In this document: positions 44,452 through 53,697 of the stretch, piece after piece
Layout: the number at the start of each line of letters is the position of its first letter
Position numbering within the stretch: position 1 is the first letter of the stretch
Source: Pseudomonas putida NBRC 14164
Lineage (GTDB): Bacteria; Pseudomonadota; Gammaproteobacteria; Pseudomonadales; Pseudomonadaceae
DNA: 64,000 nt
NCBI RefSeq assembly: GCF_000412675.1
Contig: NC_021505.1
Location: 2,722,501-2,786,500, forward strand
Direction of reading: 5' to 3'
The notes under the pieces: generated by a model
The model's input: the letters and a program-made list of their open reading frames with translations, nothing else
The model's database searches: none
What the model was told of the DNA's origin: nothing
Made by a program: the position numbers and the translations under genes

Positions 44452-45750
44452 TCAATGAGATTCCGAGCGCTGCGCTGGCGCCGGGCTTTCGACCGGTTCC
44501 AGCGGTGGATGCTCCTGCGCCGCATGCATCAGGTCTTCGGTCACCCGCAGCTCGGCACCGGTTGGCGAGAAGGTGGTCGAGGCGGTGAACGGCGCCGGGT
44601 GCTCTGCGGCCGGGCGCTTGCCACGGCGCCACATGAAGAAGCAAACCATGGCCAGATTGACCACGGCAAAGGCCCAGAACAACCCGGCCTCGCCAAACTC
44701 GGTCATCATCGGCGAAATCGCCACCGGCGCCATGGCCGAACCCAGCGAGTTGATCAGCAGCAAGCCTTGAATCATCGGTACCAGCGCATCGGAAGGCGCC
44801 CGGTCGGCCGCGTGGCTGACTGCCACCGGGTACAGCGTGAACACGCCACCACCCAGCAGGAACAGCATGGCCGGTAGCAGGAAAGAGTCCGACGGCAGGA
44901 ATACCGTGATCAGCGAAAGCACCACGCACAGCGCGGCCAGGGCGATCAAGACGTCCTGACGGTCCTTGCGGTCGGACCAGCGGCCCACCGGGTATTGCAG
45001 CAGCATGGCGCCGAGGATCACCCAGGCCATCATGTTGCCGACCTCGCCCACTGCCAGGCCGATGCGCTGCAGGTACAACGGCAGCAGGGCATAGATACCG
45101 GCAATCGCCACGCCCGAACCAAAGCAGCCAACCAGGCCAGACGGCGCCACACCCAGCAATTGGCGGGGTTTGAGGGGTTCGACCTGGTCCAGCAGGGGCG
45201 ATACCCGCGGCAGGATCACGATAGGCAGCACAGACAGGGCAGCCAGCACGCCAGCCAGCATGAAGGGTGCGGTGTCGCCAAGCTGGGTGATTTCGCCCAG
45301 GCCTGCCTGGGCAATCACCCCGGCGCCGTAGAAGGCAATCATGTACAGCGCCAGCAGGCGGCCGCGGATTTTCGCGTCGCCGGCCAGCAGCAGCCAGCTT
45401 TCGATCACCAGGAATACGCCGACTGCTGCCCAGCCGTTGATCAGGCGCAGCACCGACCACCAGGTGACATCGTAGAACAGCCCCTGCAGCAGAATGGTCG
45501 CGGCGATCAGTGAAGCAAAGCTTGTATAGGCGCGGATATGGCCGATGCGCAAGATCAGCCGGTCGTTGAAGATGGCACCCAGGGTCAGGCCGATGAAGTA
45601 GGTCGACGAGACGACACCGATGGTGGTGGCCGATTCACCGGCAGCGCCCAGGCGCAGGGTGGTCAGCGAAGACATGAAGCCGTTGCCCAGGGCAATGATG
45701 AACAGCCCGAGCAGGGGCGCCAGCGCCATGGCCAGCAAACGCGGAGACAT
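44452..45750 (-). CDS. MFS transporter (YcaD-like)
   Basis: 432-residue transporter with about twelve hydrophobic helices. N-terminal half LGLFIIALGNGFMSSLTTLRL..., STYFIGLTLGAIFNDRLILRIGHIRAY (the MFS loop 2-3 motif), second half YPVGRWSDRKDRQDVLIALAALC. The last 60 residues are a soluble acidic Pro/Ser tail (AAEHPAPFTAS...PAPAQRSESH). Start ATG 45748-45750 with AGAGG upstream. Substrate unknown. Confidence 0.88.
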   Translation of the reverse strand: MSPRLLAMALAPLLGLFIIALGNGFMSSLTTLRLGAAGESATTIGVVSSTYFIGLTLGAIFNDRLILRIGHIRAYTSFASLIAATILLQGLFYDVTWWSVLRLINGWAAVGVFLVIESWLLLAGDAKIRGRLLALYMIAFYGAGVIAQAGLGEITQLGDTAPFMLAGVLAALSVLPIVILPRVSPLLDQVEPLKPRQLLGVAPSGLVGCFGSGVAIAGIYALLPLYLQRIGLAVGEVGNMMAWVILGAMLLQYPVGRWSDRKDRQDVLIALAALCVVLSLITVFLPSDSFLLPAMLFLLGGGVFTLYPVAVSHAADRAPSDALVPMIQGLLLINSLGSAMAPVAISPMMTEFGEAGLFWAFAVVNLAMVCFFMWRRGKRPAAEHPAPFTASTTFSPTGAELRVTEDLMHAAQEHPPLEPVESPAPAQRSESH

Positions 45751-46091
45751 ACGAACCTCTAGTTGGATGAGCGGAATGAGCGCCTTCTCGGACGCGCACA
45801 CCGGCTCGACCCGACAAGGGGGCGAGTGGCGACACGGATGCGACCTGGGCAAGACTCAACCGCTGGCACCTTTGGGAATGGGCCGGGCGGGGAGGGTTGA
45901 GCCTATTTCACATGTGCGTTCATGTGTTCAGGCACGGACTCTGTCATTGCTGCGGGTTGCCACCGTTCAAGGCGACGGGCGAAAAGGAAGCGGGATTCTA
46001 CGGGCTTGGAAGCTTTTGCCCAAGGGGCACGGGTATGCGACGAGACGCCGCAGTCCAAGGGCGACATGAAAGTGTCTTGGGCAGACATCTT
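45751..46091. other. Gene-free interval between divergent MFS and AEC genes
   Basis: 341 nt without a supportable gene. It contains an inverted repeat CTCAACC (45855-45861) / GGTTGAG (45895-45901) and CATGTG twice (about 45910-45926). I see no clear promoter boxes. The long in-frame extension of the AEC gene across it has no family similarity. Confidence 0.4.
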
Positions 46092-46213
46092 GGGGCCCCT
46101 GTGCGGCCCAATCGCCGGCAAGCCAGCTCCCACAGGTATTGCACATGCCTTGGAAATAACACGCTTCCTTTGGGAGCTGGCTTGCCGGCGATTGGGCTGC
46201 AAAGCAGCCCCGG
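46092..46213. repeat. REP-like pair, long family (CGCCGGCAAGCCAGCTCC)
   Basis: Left GGGGCCCCTGTGCGGCCCAA then TCGCCGGCAAGCCAGCTCCC; right GGGAGCTGGCTTGCCGGCGA then TTGGGCTGCAAAGCAGCCC. A third sequence type, with the same outer-hairpin design as the pair at 31371. It ends about 50 nt before the AEC transporter start. Confidence 0.85.
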
Positions 46214-46265
46214 CCCTCTCACGGACTGCTGCATAATGCTGAACCCACACCAAGGAAGGCCCATC

Positions 46266-47141
46266 ATGTTCGCGTCGCTGTTCGCAGTCCTGGCCCCGGT
46301 TTTCATCGTCGCCGGCATCGGCTATGCCTGGGCCCGCAAAGGCCTGGACTACCCAACCGACTTCATCGCCCGGGTTGTGATGACTGTCGGAACCCCGTCG
46401 TTGGTGCTGTCCACACTCAGCCGCACCGAGCTGAACCCGGATGCCTTCACCAGCATGGCGGTGGCTTGCCTGCTGTGCACCTTGGGCATGGCCCTGGCCG
46501 CGTTGCTGGTGTGTCGCGCTTCTGGCATGCATTGGCGAGTACTGCTGCCGGCGTTCATGTTCCCCAACACCGGCAACATGGGCCTGCCGATCAGCCTGTA
46601 CGCCTTCGGTGAGCACGGCCTGGCCCTGGCCGTGGCGTTTTTCCTGACCCTGTCGATCGTGCAGTTCACCATCGGCATGGCCATTTCCGGCACGGCGGCT
46701 TCGCTCAAGGCGCTGTTGCGCAACCCGATCGTCATCAGCCTGGCGGGCGCCATGCCCATCATCTTTCTCGATTTCGAACTGCCGCGCTGGCTGGCCAACA
46801 CCGCAGACCTGCTGGGCGGCATGACCATCCCTCTGATGCTGCTGACCTTGGGGGTATCGCTGGCCAGCATTCGCCTGCGCCACGTGGGCAGTGGCCTGTT
46901 GCTGGGCGGCTTGCGCATTGGCCTGGGGGCTGCGATGGGCTGGGCAGTGGGGGCGGCGCTAGGCATGGACACCCTTGAGCGCGCGGTCCTGGTGGTGCAG
47001 TCGGCGATGCCGGTGGCGGTGTTCAACTACCTGATGGCGGTACGGGCCAACCGTGAACCAGAGCAGGTGGCGAACCTGGTGATGTGTTCCACGGTACTGT
47101 CGTTTGCCTGGTTGCCGGTGGTGCTGGCCTGGTGGATGTAG
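46266..47141 (+). CDS. AEC family transporter (auxin efflux carrier-like)
   Basis: 291-residue membrane protein of ten predicted helices. Typical start LAPVFIVAGIGYAWARKGLD and core motifs FMFPNTGNMGLPISLYAFGEHGLALAVAFFL and VVQSAMPVAVFNYLMAVRANREPEQVANLVMCSTVLSF. Start ATG 46266 preceded by AAGGAAGG. Bacterial members carry dicarboxylates such as malate or malonate; substrate here unknown. Confidence 0.9.
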   Translation: MFASLFAVLAPVFIVAGIGYAWARKGLDYPTDFIARVVMTVGTPSLVLSTLSRTELNPDAFTSMAVACLLCTLGMALAALLVCRASGMHWRVLLPAFMFPNTGNMGLPISLYAFGEHGLALAVAFFLTLSIVQFTIGMAISGTAASLKALLRNPIVISLAGAMPIIFLDFELPRWLANTADLLGGMTIPLMLLTLGVSLASIRLRHVGSGLLLGGLRIGLGAAMGWAVGAALGMDTLERAVLVVQSAMPVAVFNYLMAVRANREPEQVANLVMCSTVLSFAWLPVVLAWWM

Positions 47142-47157
47142 GCCGGCAGCAAGCACA

Positions 47158-48291
47158 TCAATCCTGAGTACGGGTATCGATACTGACCACCACTGACATC
47201 CCCGGCCGCAGGTGTCTGGCATCTGGCTGGTCGGCATCCACGGTAATGCGCACCGGAATCCGCTGGGCAATCTTGACGAAGTTGCCGGTGGCATTGTCCG
47301 CTTGCAACAGGGCGAACTCCGAGCCGGTTGCTGGCGAGATCTGCTGTACATGCCCCTGAAGCTTCAGGTGGTTGAGCGCATCCACGGTGAAGCTCACCGG
47401 TTGGCCGATGCGGACATTGGCCATCTGGGTTTCCTTCATGTTGGCGATCACCCACAAGGTGTCGGGCACCAGCGCCATCAATTGCGCGCCGGAATTCACA
47501 TAAGCCCCCAGGCGTGTACCGATCTGGCCGAGCTGGCCGTCGCGCGGGGCGGTGACCCGGGTGTTGTCGAGGTCGATGCGCGCCAGCTCCACGGCCGCCT
47601 TGGCATTCTCCACCGAGGCCTGCAGCGCGGCCCGGTTGACCACCACCGTTTCCCGGTCCTGGCGGGCGATTTCCAGCGCCGCTCTGGCTTGGGCCAGGCT
47701 GGCGACGGCAGCGGCTTCACTGGCCCGGGCCAGGTCCAGGTCACGGCGTGACACAGAGCCGTCATTGACCAGCGCCTGGTTGCGGCCAAGGTCGGCTTTG
47801 GCCTTGGCTGCCTGGGCCATGGCATCGCCAATGGCTGCCTGACGCTGGGCAATGGTGGCTTCGGCGCTTTTACGCTGCTGCAGGTTGTTGGCCAGGGCCG
47901 CCTGCTGTTGCTGCAACTGGGCGATGGACTGGGCCAGGCGCTGCTTGTAGATGCGATCGTCCAGTTGCACCAGCAGGTCGCCTGCCCTGACGAACTGGAA
48001 GTCGTGCACCGGCACGTCGACGATGTAGCCACTGAGTTGCGGGCCGATGATGGTCACCTGGCCGCGTATCAAGGCATTTTCGGTACTTTCGATAGCGCTG
48101 CCGAATGGAGGCAGGCGCCAGGCATAGAGCACCAGCAGGATGCCGGCCAGGGCCACGCAGGCGAAGCTGATCGTTGACAGGATGCGCACCCGCCGAGAGC
48201 GCCCCGGGCTGGTCGGCTCGCTGGGGGGTGTGGTGCCTTCCGGGGTTTCGGCGATGGCGGTGGTGGTCGTGGTGCGGGTGTCGTCGGTCAT
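47158..48291 (-). CDS. EmrA-like membrane fusion protein
   Basis: 377-residue HlyD-family adaptor. A Thr/Pro-rich cytoplasmic tail of about 30 residues precedes a single helix (ILSTISFACVALAGILLVLYAW), then lipoyl half (ALIRGQVTIIGPQLSGYIVDVPVHDFQFVRAGDLLVQLDD), a long coiled coil (IAQLQQQQAALANNLQQRKSAEATIAQ...), second lipoyl half (TRVTAPRDGQLGQIG) and beta-barrel. It is downstream of, and overlaps by 4 bp, the MFS pump gene; in E. coli the adaptor comes first. Confidence 0.9.
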   Translation of the reverse strand: MTDDTRTTTTTAIAETPEGTTPPSEPTSPGRSRRVRILSTISFACVALAGILLVLYAWRLPPFGSAIESTENALIRGQVTIIGPQLSGYIVDVPVHDFQFVRAGDLLVQLDDRIYKQRLAQSIAQLQQQQAALANNLQQRKSAEATIAQRQAAIGDAMAQAAKAKADLGRNQALVNDGSVSRRDLDLARASEAAAVASLAQARAALEIARQDRETVVVNRAALQASVENAKAAVELARIDLDNTRVTAPRDGQLGQIGTRLGAYVNSGAQLMALVPDTLWVIANMKETQMANVRIGQPVSFTVDALNHLKLQGHVQQISPATGSEFALLQADNATGNFVKIAQRIPVRITVDADQPDARHLRPGMSVVVSIDTRTQD

Positions 48292-49937
48292 CGGGTAGGC
48301 GCGCCGGGGGTGGAGTCGGTGGAGGTGGTCTGGCGTCTTGCGTACCAGAGCCAGGTGCTACGGATGCATATCCAGATCATGGTCAGGATAGCGATGCTGC
48401 CAATCAGCACGAATACATCGTTGTAGGCCATGACATTCGCTTCACGGCTGGCGGCATTGGCCAGCACACGCATGCCGGCCTCGTTGCGCAGGGCCGGGTC
48501 GGCAAAGATGCCACCGTAGCCGGCGCCGCCGCTTTGTACGCGGGCGGTAACCAACGGTTCCAGGAAGCTGAGGCGGTCCATCAGGTGGCTGGAGTGGAAT
48601 TTCTCGCGCCAGGTCTGGAAGGTGCCCAGCAGCGCCGCGCCAATCAGGCCGCCAAGGTTGTTGCAGATACCGAACAACACCGAAAAACTCACCAGGTTGC
48701 GCGGGTTGGCGCGTACATGGCTGATGCCCAGGGCCATCGACGGGCCGAGAAAAAAGGTACTCCCGAACGCCAGCAGGAACTGGCTGAAGTACATCTGTGC
48801 CGGGCGTGTGAGGTTGCTTGAGCTGCTGTCCATGAACGCACCTGTGGCCATGGCCAGTAGCGAGACCAGCAGCGGGATCACCAGGTGGTTGGGGTTGATG
48901 GTCAGGGCACTGCTGGCCAGGCCCGCCACGGCACCCAGCAGCATGATCCAGTACAGCGTGCGCATCTGCTCGCTGCCCATGTTCAGCACTTGCAGGAAAC
49001 CGACCGCACCGGTGGACTGTTCGGAGGTGACCATGCGGATCAGCACCACGCACAGTGCCAGGCGAATGATCGCACCGCTGCCCAGCCAGTGGGTCATCAG
49101 CAACGGGTTGCGCCGGTTGTGCTCGATGGCCAGGCCAGCGAAGATCAGGGCGATCGATGCCGCCAGTGCCACGCCGATCCACGGCGCCTCCAGCCACCAT
49201 TCGATGCGCCCCAGCGACAGCGCGGCGCAGAGCAGGGCGGTGCCGCTGGCCATCAAGGTGAAGGTCAGGAAATCCAAGGGCTCGAACGTCTTGAAGCGGT
49301 CACCTGGCGGAAGCTTGAGCATCAGTACGCACCCCAGCGCTGCCAGTGCCAGCCCCAGTTCGAACAGGTACAGGCCACGCCATTCGGCGATCTGCAGCAG
49401 GTCTTCGGAAAAGATCCGCGCCAGCGGCAGCGCCAGTTGCGAGGCGCCCAGGCCCAGCACCATCGCCTTCAGCCGCCATTGCGCGGGAAACGCCTGGATC
49501 ATGTAGTACAGCCCCAGCGAGCTGAGCGCTGCCCCGACCATGCCGTGGGCCGCACGCACGGCGATGGCCGAATTGAGGTCGTTGACCAGCAGGTGGGCGA
49601 AGGTGACCAAGGCATACAGCACCAGGAACACTTCGGTGAACGCGCGCAGGCCGAACTGCTGGCGAAACTTCACCAGCAGCAGGTTGATGGACACGTTGGT
49701 CATGACGTAGGCGGCCGGTAGCCAGGCCATTTCTGCGGACGTCGCGCCCAAGGCACCCTGCAGGAACACCAGGTTGGCGGTGACCAGCGCGTTGCCCAAG
49801 CCACCGGTGATGGCTACCAGCAGGCCGACCACCCCGTAGGCCAGGCGTTTGGCTGGCGAATGCAGGGGCGTGGAGGGCGAGCCCGGCAGGCTGGGTTTTT
49901 CGTGGGGGAGCCACTGGCGGGGGGCGTATTTGTCCAT
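48288..49937 (-). CDS. DHA2 family MFS pump (EmrB-like)
   Basis: 549-residue, about fourteen-helix MFS transporter. N-terminal cytosolic stretch of 30 residues, then LAYGVVGLLVAITGGLGNALV; conserved WLPAAYVMTNVSINLLLVKFRQQFGLRAF and a C-terminal half ending AYNDVFVLIGSIAILTMIWICI. A periplasmic loop before the last helix (MDRLSFLEPLVTARVQSGGAGYGG) is typical of DHA2. Together with the next gene and an outer-membrane channel made elsewhere it should form a tripartite exporter. Ribosome site before ATG 49935-49937 is weak. Confidence 0.88.
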   Translation of the reverse strand: MDKYAPRQWLPHEKPSLPGSPSTPLHSPAKRLAYGVVGLLVAITGGLGNALVTANLVFLQGALGATSAEMAWLPAAYVMTNVSINLLLVKFRQQFGLRAFTEVFLVLYALVTFAHLLVNDLNSAIAVRAAHGMVGAALSSLGLYYMIQAFPAQWRLKAMVLGLGASQLALPLARIFSEDLLQIAEWRGLYLFELGLALAALGCVLMLKLPPGDRFKTFEPLDFLTFTLMASGTALLCAALSLGRIEWWLEAPWIGVALAASIALIFAGLAIEHNRRNPLLMTHWLGSGAIIRLALCVVLIRMVTSEQSTGAVGFLQVLNMGSEQMRTLYWIMLLGAVAGLASSALTINPNHLVIPLLVSLLAMATGAFMDSSSSNLTRPAQMYFSQFLLAFGSTFFLGPSMALGISHVRANPRNLVSFSVLFGICNNLGGLIGAALLGTFQTWREKFHSSHLMDRLSFLEPLVTARVQSGGAGYGGIFADPALRNEAGMRVLANAASREANVMAYNDVFVLIGSIAILTMIWICIRSTWLWYARRQTTSTDSTPGAPTR

Positions 49938-49983
49938 GGGGCAGACTGTACTTGAGCGGCAACTGCAAGGAAAACAGTTACCG

Positions 49984-50076
49984 CCTGCTCCGGCCTCTTC
50001 GCGGGTATGACACTGGCCTTGAGGCTGGCGCTGTACCTGTGGGAGCGGGTTCACCCGCGAAGAAGCCGGAGCAGGC
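49984..50076. repeat. REP pair with one truncated arm
   Basis: Left arm stops after CCGGCCTCTTCGCGGGTATG; right arm is intact (GGGAGCGGGTTCACCCGCGA then AGAAGCCGGAGCAGGC). It lies upstream of the MFS pump gene and beyond the receptor's 3' end. Confidence 0.85.
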
Positions 50077-50100
50077 TAAAACAGGCCCCAGCCTCCAGGC

Positions 50101-52518
50101 TCAGAAATCCACGCTGGCCGATAAGCGCAAAACCCGCGGTGTACCTTGGGTCAGATAGTTGTTCGAGGTCGACGCCGATGCCCAGTACGCCTTGTTCGCC
50201 ACGTTCTCCACATTGGCCCGCAACGTCACCTGCTTGTCATCGACCTTGAAACGGTAGCGCCCGCCCAGGTCCACCCGGGTCCAGGCCGGGATGCTCAGGC
50301 TGTTGGCCGCATTCACATACTGGCCGCCGGTACGCAATACCCGGGCGCTGAGTGCGGCGCCCTGAATGCCCGGCACGTCCCAGTCGGCCCCCAGGTTGTA
50401 CTGGAAGCGCGGTACACCGGCAGCACGGTTGCCGTCGTTGCTGCCATAGGCGGTGTTCTTCTGCTCGGTGTGCATGAACACGGCACCGGTCAACAGGCGC
50501 AGGCCGTCCACCGGTTCACCGAACAGGTTCAGCTCCACACCTTTGTTGACCTGCTCGCCGTCCATGCTGAAGGTGTCCAGCGTTGCGCCGGGTGCGCGGT
50601 AGGTGACGCTGTTTGGTTGTTCGATGCGGTACACACCCAGGGTGGCGCCGAAACTGTTCCAGTCCAGCTTCACCCCGGCCTCTACCTGCTTGCTGCGCTT
50701 GGGCGGGAATACTTCGTTGGCATTGCTGACACTCGACGGTGCCGTCGGGCCCTGGGCCAGGCCCTCGATGCGGTTGGCATAGAACGACACATGCTCCCAG
50801 GGCTTGATCACCAGGCCATACACCGGGGTGGTGATGGACTCGTCATACGGCGTGTTGCGCGCACCGGTGGCGGTCGCCCAGCTGTCCACGCTGATCGACT
50901 GGCGGCGCACGCCCACGGTCAGCAGCACGCGGTCATCGAAAAAGCCCAGGGTGTCGGACAGCGCCACGCTTTTGTTGCGGTTCTTGCCGACGATGCGCGG
51001 GTCGTGCAGGTCGCTGCCGAAATAGGTATCGGTCGGGCGCGGCACCTTCACCGGGTTGTACAGGTTGCTGTCGTAGCGCTTGGCCGCAGCCAGTGCTTCA
51101 TAGGCTGAGCGCTGCTCACCCCACATGCCTGACAGGCCGAAATTGAAGCGGTGGCTGACCGGGCCGGTGGCGAAGCGGCCATTCAGCCCGGCAACGGCGC
51201 TCTTGTTGTCTTCGTCGTGGGGCGAGTACAGGAAACCACCACGCGCGGTGCCGTTGGCGTCGCTGACGTACAGCGAGGAATACTCGCCATTTTCGCGGGT
51301 GTGCTTGGCGCCGGCGCCGGCGTACAGCATCCAGTTGTCGTTCAGGTCATACTCGGCGTTGACCATGCCGTAGGTGTCTTCGAGCTGTGACCAGGTCCAG
51401 TCCTGCGAGTAATTGTCACGTGCAGACGGGGCGTGGGGCACTTTGCTGCCGTTGGGGTAGATCACCGCCCGGCCCTGGTTGATGCGCTCTTTCTGGTAAC
51501 CCAGGTCGGTTGACAGGCGTAGCCGTTCGCCACGGTAGTCAAGGGCCACGGCAACCAGGGTGGAATGCTGGGCTTCGTCGTCGACGCCGGTGCCGCCGTC
51601 ATGCTGGGCCAGGTTGATGCGAGCGCCGAAACGGTTGTCTTCACCAAAACGCTTGCCCAGGTCCAGGTGGCCGCCAACGTTGTCGCCAGTGGCGTAGTCG
51701 AGGGTGATATGCCGAGTGGGGGTATCTTCGGCGCGCTTGGGCACCAGGTTGATGGCACCACCAATGCCACTGCCCTGGGGCGCGACCCCATTGAGGAAGG
51801 CGCTCGACCCCTTGAATACCTCCACCCGTTCCAGGGCCTCGGTGGTCACTATCTGGCGCGGCAGCACCCCGTACAGGCCGTTGTAGCTGATGTCGTCGGT
51901 ATTCAGCGGCAGGCCGCGGATGGTGAACACCTGCGAAAAGTTGCCGAAGCCCGCCGATTGGCGCACCGACGCGTCATTGAGCAACACGTCACCCAAAGTG
52001 CGGGCCTGCTGGTCGGCGATGGTCTTGGCGGTATAGCTGGTAACGCTGAACGGCACGTCGCTGATTGCCTGGTCGCCGAGCACGCCCAGGCGGGCGCTAC
52101 GGGCTACCTGGCCACCTTGCCAGGTGTCGCTGCTGGCGGCCAGGTCGCTGTTGATGGTGGTTGCGCCCAGCTCCAAAGCATTGCCCAGGTCCACCGTCGG
52201 CGCCAGGGTGTAGCCGCCACTGTCGGTGGTTATCAGGCTGTAGCCACTGCCGGCCAGCAGGCGGGCGAAGCCTTCCGGCACGCTGTAGTTGCCCTCCAGC
52301 CCCTGGCTTTGTGCGCCCTTGAGCAGCGCCGGGTCGAACGACAGCGGTACCCCGGCGCTGGCGGCAAAGCGCGCCAGCACGTCGGCCAGTGGCCCGGCAG
52401 CCAGGTGGTAACTGCGCGAGGTGGCATCGGCGGCCATCGCTGTGGGGGCCAGGGCGGCCATGGCGATGGCGAGGCTCAGGGCCTTCAAAGGCAAGCGGTA
52501 CGTCTGGCGGGGCGTCAT
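50101..52518 (-). CDS. TonB-dependent siderophore receptor with signalling domain (FecA/FpvA type)
   Basis: 805-residue outer-membrane receptor. Signal peptide to about residue 29 (TAMA). An STN signalling domain follows (YHLAAGPLADVLARFAASAGVPLSFDPALLKGAQSQGLEGNYSVPEGFARLLAGSGYSL), then plug (VPFSVTSYTAKTIADQQARTLGDVLLNDASVR, FTIRGL, VFKGSSAFLNG, GGAINLVPKRA) and a barrel ending VLRLSASVDF. The STN domain and the fecI/fecR pair upstream show a surface-signalling loop where ligand binding activates the sigma factor. Ligand unknown. Start ATG 52516-52518. Confidence 0.93.
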   Translation of the reverse strand: MTPRQTYRLPLKALSLAIAMAALAPTAMAADATSRSYHLAAGPLADVLARFAASAGVPLSFDPALLKGAQSQGLEGNYSVPEGFARLLAGSGYSLITTDSGGYTLAPTVDLGNALELGATTINSDLAASSDTWQGGQVARSARLGVLGDQAISDVPFSVTSYTAKTIADQQARTLGDVLLNDASVRQSAGFGNFSQVFTIRGLPLNTDDISYNGLYGVLPRQIVTTEALERVEVFKGSSAFLNGVAPQGSGIGGAINLVPKRAEDTPTRHITLDYATGDNVGGHLDLGKRFGEDNRFGARINLAQHDGGTGVDDEAQHSTLVAVALDYRGERLRLSTDLGYQKERINQGRAVIYPNGSKVPHAPSARDNYSQDWTWSQLEDTYGMVNAEYDLNDNWMLYAGAGAKHTRENGEYSSLYVSDANGTARGGFLYSPHDEDNKSAVAGLNGRFATGPVSHRFNFGLSGMWGEQRSAYEALAAAKRYDSNLYNPVKVPRPTDTYFGSDLHDPRIVGKNRNKSVALSDTLGFFDDRVLLTVGVRRQSISVDSWATATGARNTPYDESITTPVYGLVIKPWEHVSFYANRIEGLAQGPTAPSSVSNANEVFPPKRSKQVEAGVKLDWNSFGATLGVYRIEQPNSVTYRAPGATLDTFSMDGEQVNKGVELNLFGEPVDGLRLLTGAVFMHTEQKNTAYGSNDGNRAAGVPRFQYNLGADWDVPGIQGAALSARVLRTGGQYVNAANSLSIPAWTRVDLGGRYRFKVDDKQVTLRANVENVANKAYWASASTSNNYLTQGTPRVLRLSASVDF

Positions 52519-52601
52519 GCGAGGGTCCTGTAGGTGCAGAAAATTGAAGGTTCTGCACTCATCACCGGACGACGCAGGAAAAGGTATCAACGAAATATTC
52601 A

Positions 52602-52729
52602 CGGCCCCTGTAGGAGCGGCCTTGCGTCGCGATGGGCCGCAAGGCGGCCCCGGCAATCTTGCAAGAAGGCACAGAACTTGGGACCGCTACGCGCTCCATC
52701 GCGGCGCAAGGCCGCTCCTACAGGGCCCG
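52602..52729. repeat. REP-like pair, long family
   Basis: CCCCTGTAGGAGCGGCCTTG then CGTCGCGATGGGCCGCAAGGCGG, and a right arm ATCGCGGCGCAAGGCCGCTC then CTACAGGG. It splits the fecR-like gene from the receptor gene it should help control. Confidence 0.85.
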
Positions 52730-52731
52730 CG

Positions 52732-53697
52732 TCAGGCGAGAGGTTCTACGGTTACCCAGTAACGGGTCAGGCCCTGGATTGTCACTGGCAGGGTGTCGCT
52801 CAGCAGCCGCAGGCTGGCATCGGTATCGGCCAGCGGGAAGGCGCCGGACACCTTCAACTCGCGTACTGCAGGGTGGCAGCGCAGCACACCGGGGCGATAG
52901 CGGGCCAACGCTTGCAGCAGATCGGCCAGGCGCATGTCACGGGCAAGCAGCATGCCGTGCTCCCAGGCCAGGTCACCGGTTTCCAGCGCAGCGGCGGGCA
53001 GTACCCGGTCGGCATCGAAAGCGCTGCGCTCGCCGGCCCGGAGCAGCAGGCCGCTGGTGGCGTGCACCGGGCGGGCCTCGACCGCGCCTTCGAGCACGGC
53101 TACCCGGGTCAACGGGCCATCGAGGTGCACGCTGAAACGGGTGCCCAGTGCAATGGCCCGGCCATGCAGGGTACGCACCATCAGTGGCCGCGCCGGAGTG
53201 GCAGGGTCCTTGGCGCTGGTAAGCAGGATTTCGCCCGCCAGCAGGTCGATGCGGCGCTGTCGGGCATCGAAGGTGATATCGATGGCTGTGTCGGTGTTCA
53301 GCAGCACCTGGCTGCCATCGGCAAGCGTCAACGCGCGTTGCTCGCCGACTGCAGTGCGGGCATCGGCGGCCCATTGCTGCCAGGGTGCTTCACGCCAGGC
53401 CAACCACGCCGCCGGTGCTGCCAGCAGCCACAGCCCCAGGCGATGCAGGGCCTGGCGGCGGCTCACTGCGCCGTTGCGGCTCAGGCGGCGCAGGGTTTCA
53501 CCGGTAACGGGGGTGGGCAGGCGACGCAAATCACCGAGAATCGCCTCTGCACGTTGCCAGGCCTGGGCGTGCTGGGCGCTGCGTTGGCACCAGGCCTGCA
53601 CGGCGTGATGATCGTCATCGGTGGCGGTGCCCGATTGCAGGTGCACCAGCCAGTCAGCGGCTTCGCCAAGGATCAGCGGGTCGATACGCGCGGTCAT
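52732..53697 (-). CDS. FecR-like anti-sigma/signal-transducing membrane protein
   Basis: 321-residue single-pass protein. The cytoplasmic part holds a DUF4880-type segment (LGEAADWLVHLQSGTATDDDHHAVQAWCQRSAQHAQAW) that binds the sigma factor; the membrane helix is near residues 78-95 (LHRLGLWLLAAPAAWLAW); the periplasmic FecR domain (ALTLADGSQVLLNTDTAIDITFD) and C-terminal STN-like lid (LADLLQALARYRPGVL...VSGAFPLADTDASLRLL) touch the receptor. It overlaps the sigma-factor gene by 4 bp. Confidence 0.93.
   Translation of the reverse strand: MTARIDPLILGEAADWLVHLQSGTATDDDHHAVQAWCQRSAQHAQAWQRAEAILGDLRRLPTPVTGETLRRLSRNGAVSRRQALHRLGLWLLAAPAAWLAWREAPWQQWAADARTAVGEQRALTLADGSQVLLNTDTAIDITFDARQRRIDLLAGEILLTSAKDPATPARPLMVRTLHGRAIALGTRFSVHLDGPLTRVAVLEGAVEARPVHATSGLLLRAGERSAFDADRVLPAAALETGDLAWEHGMLLARDMRLADLLQALARYRPGVLRCHPAVRELKVSGAFPLADTDASLRLLSDTLPVTIQGLTRYWVTVEPLA

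Noticed and set aside
45897..46265. 123-residue N-terminal extension of the AEC transporter
   Set aside because: It translates intergenic DNA and a REP pair; the family start and ribosome site are at 46266.
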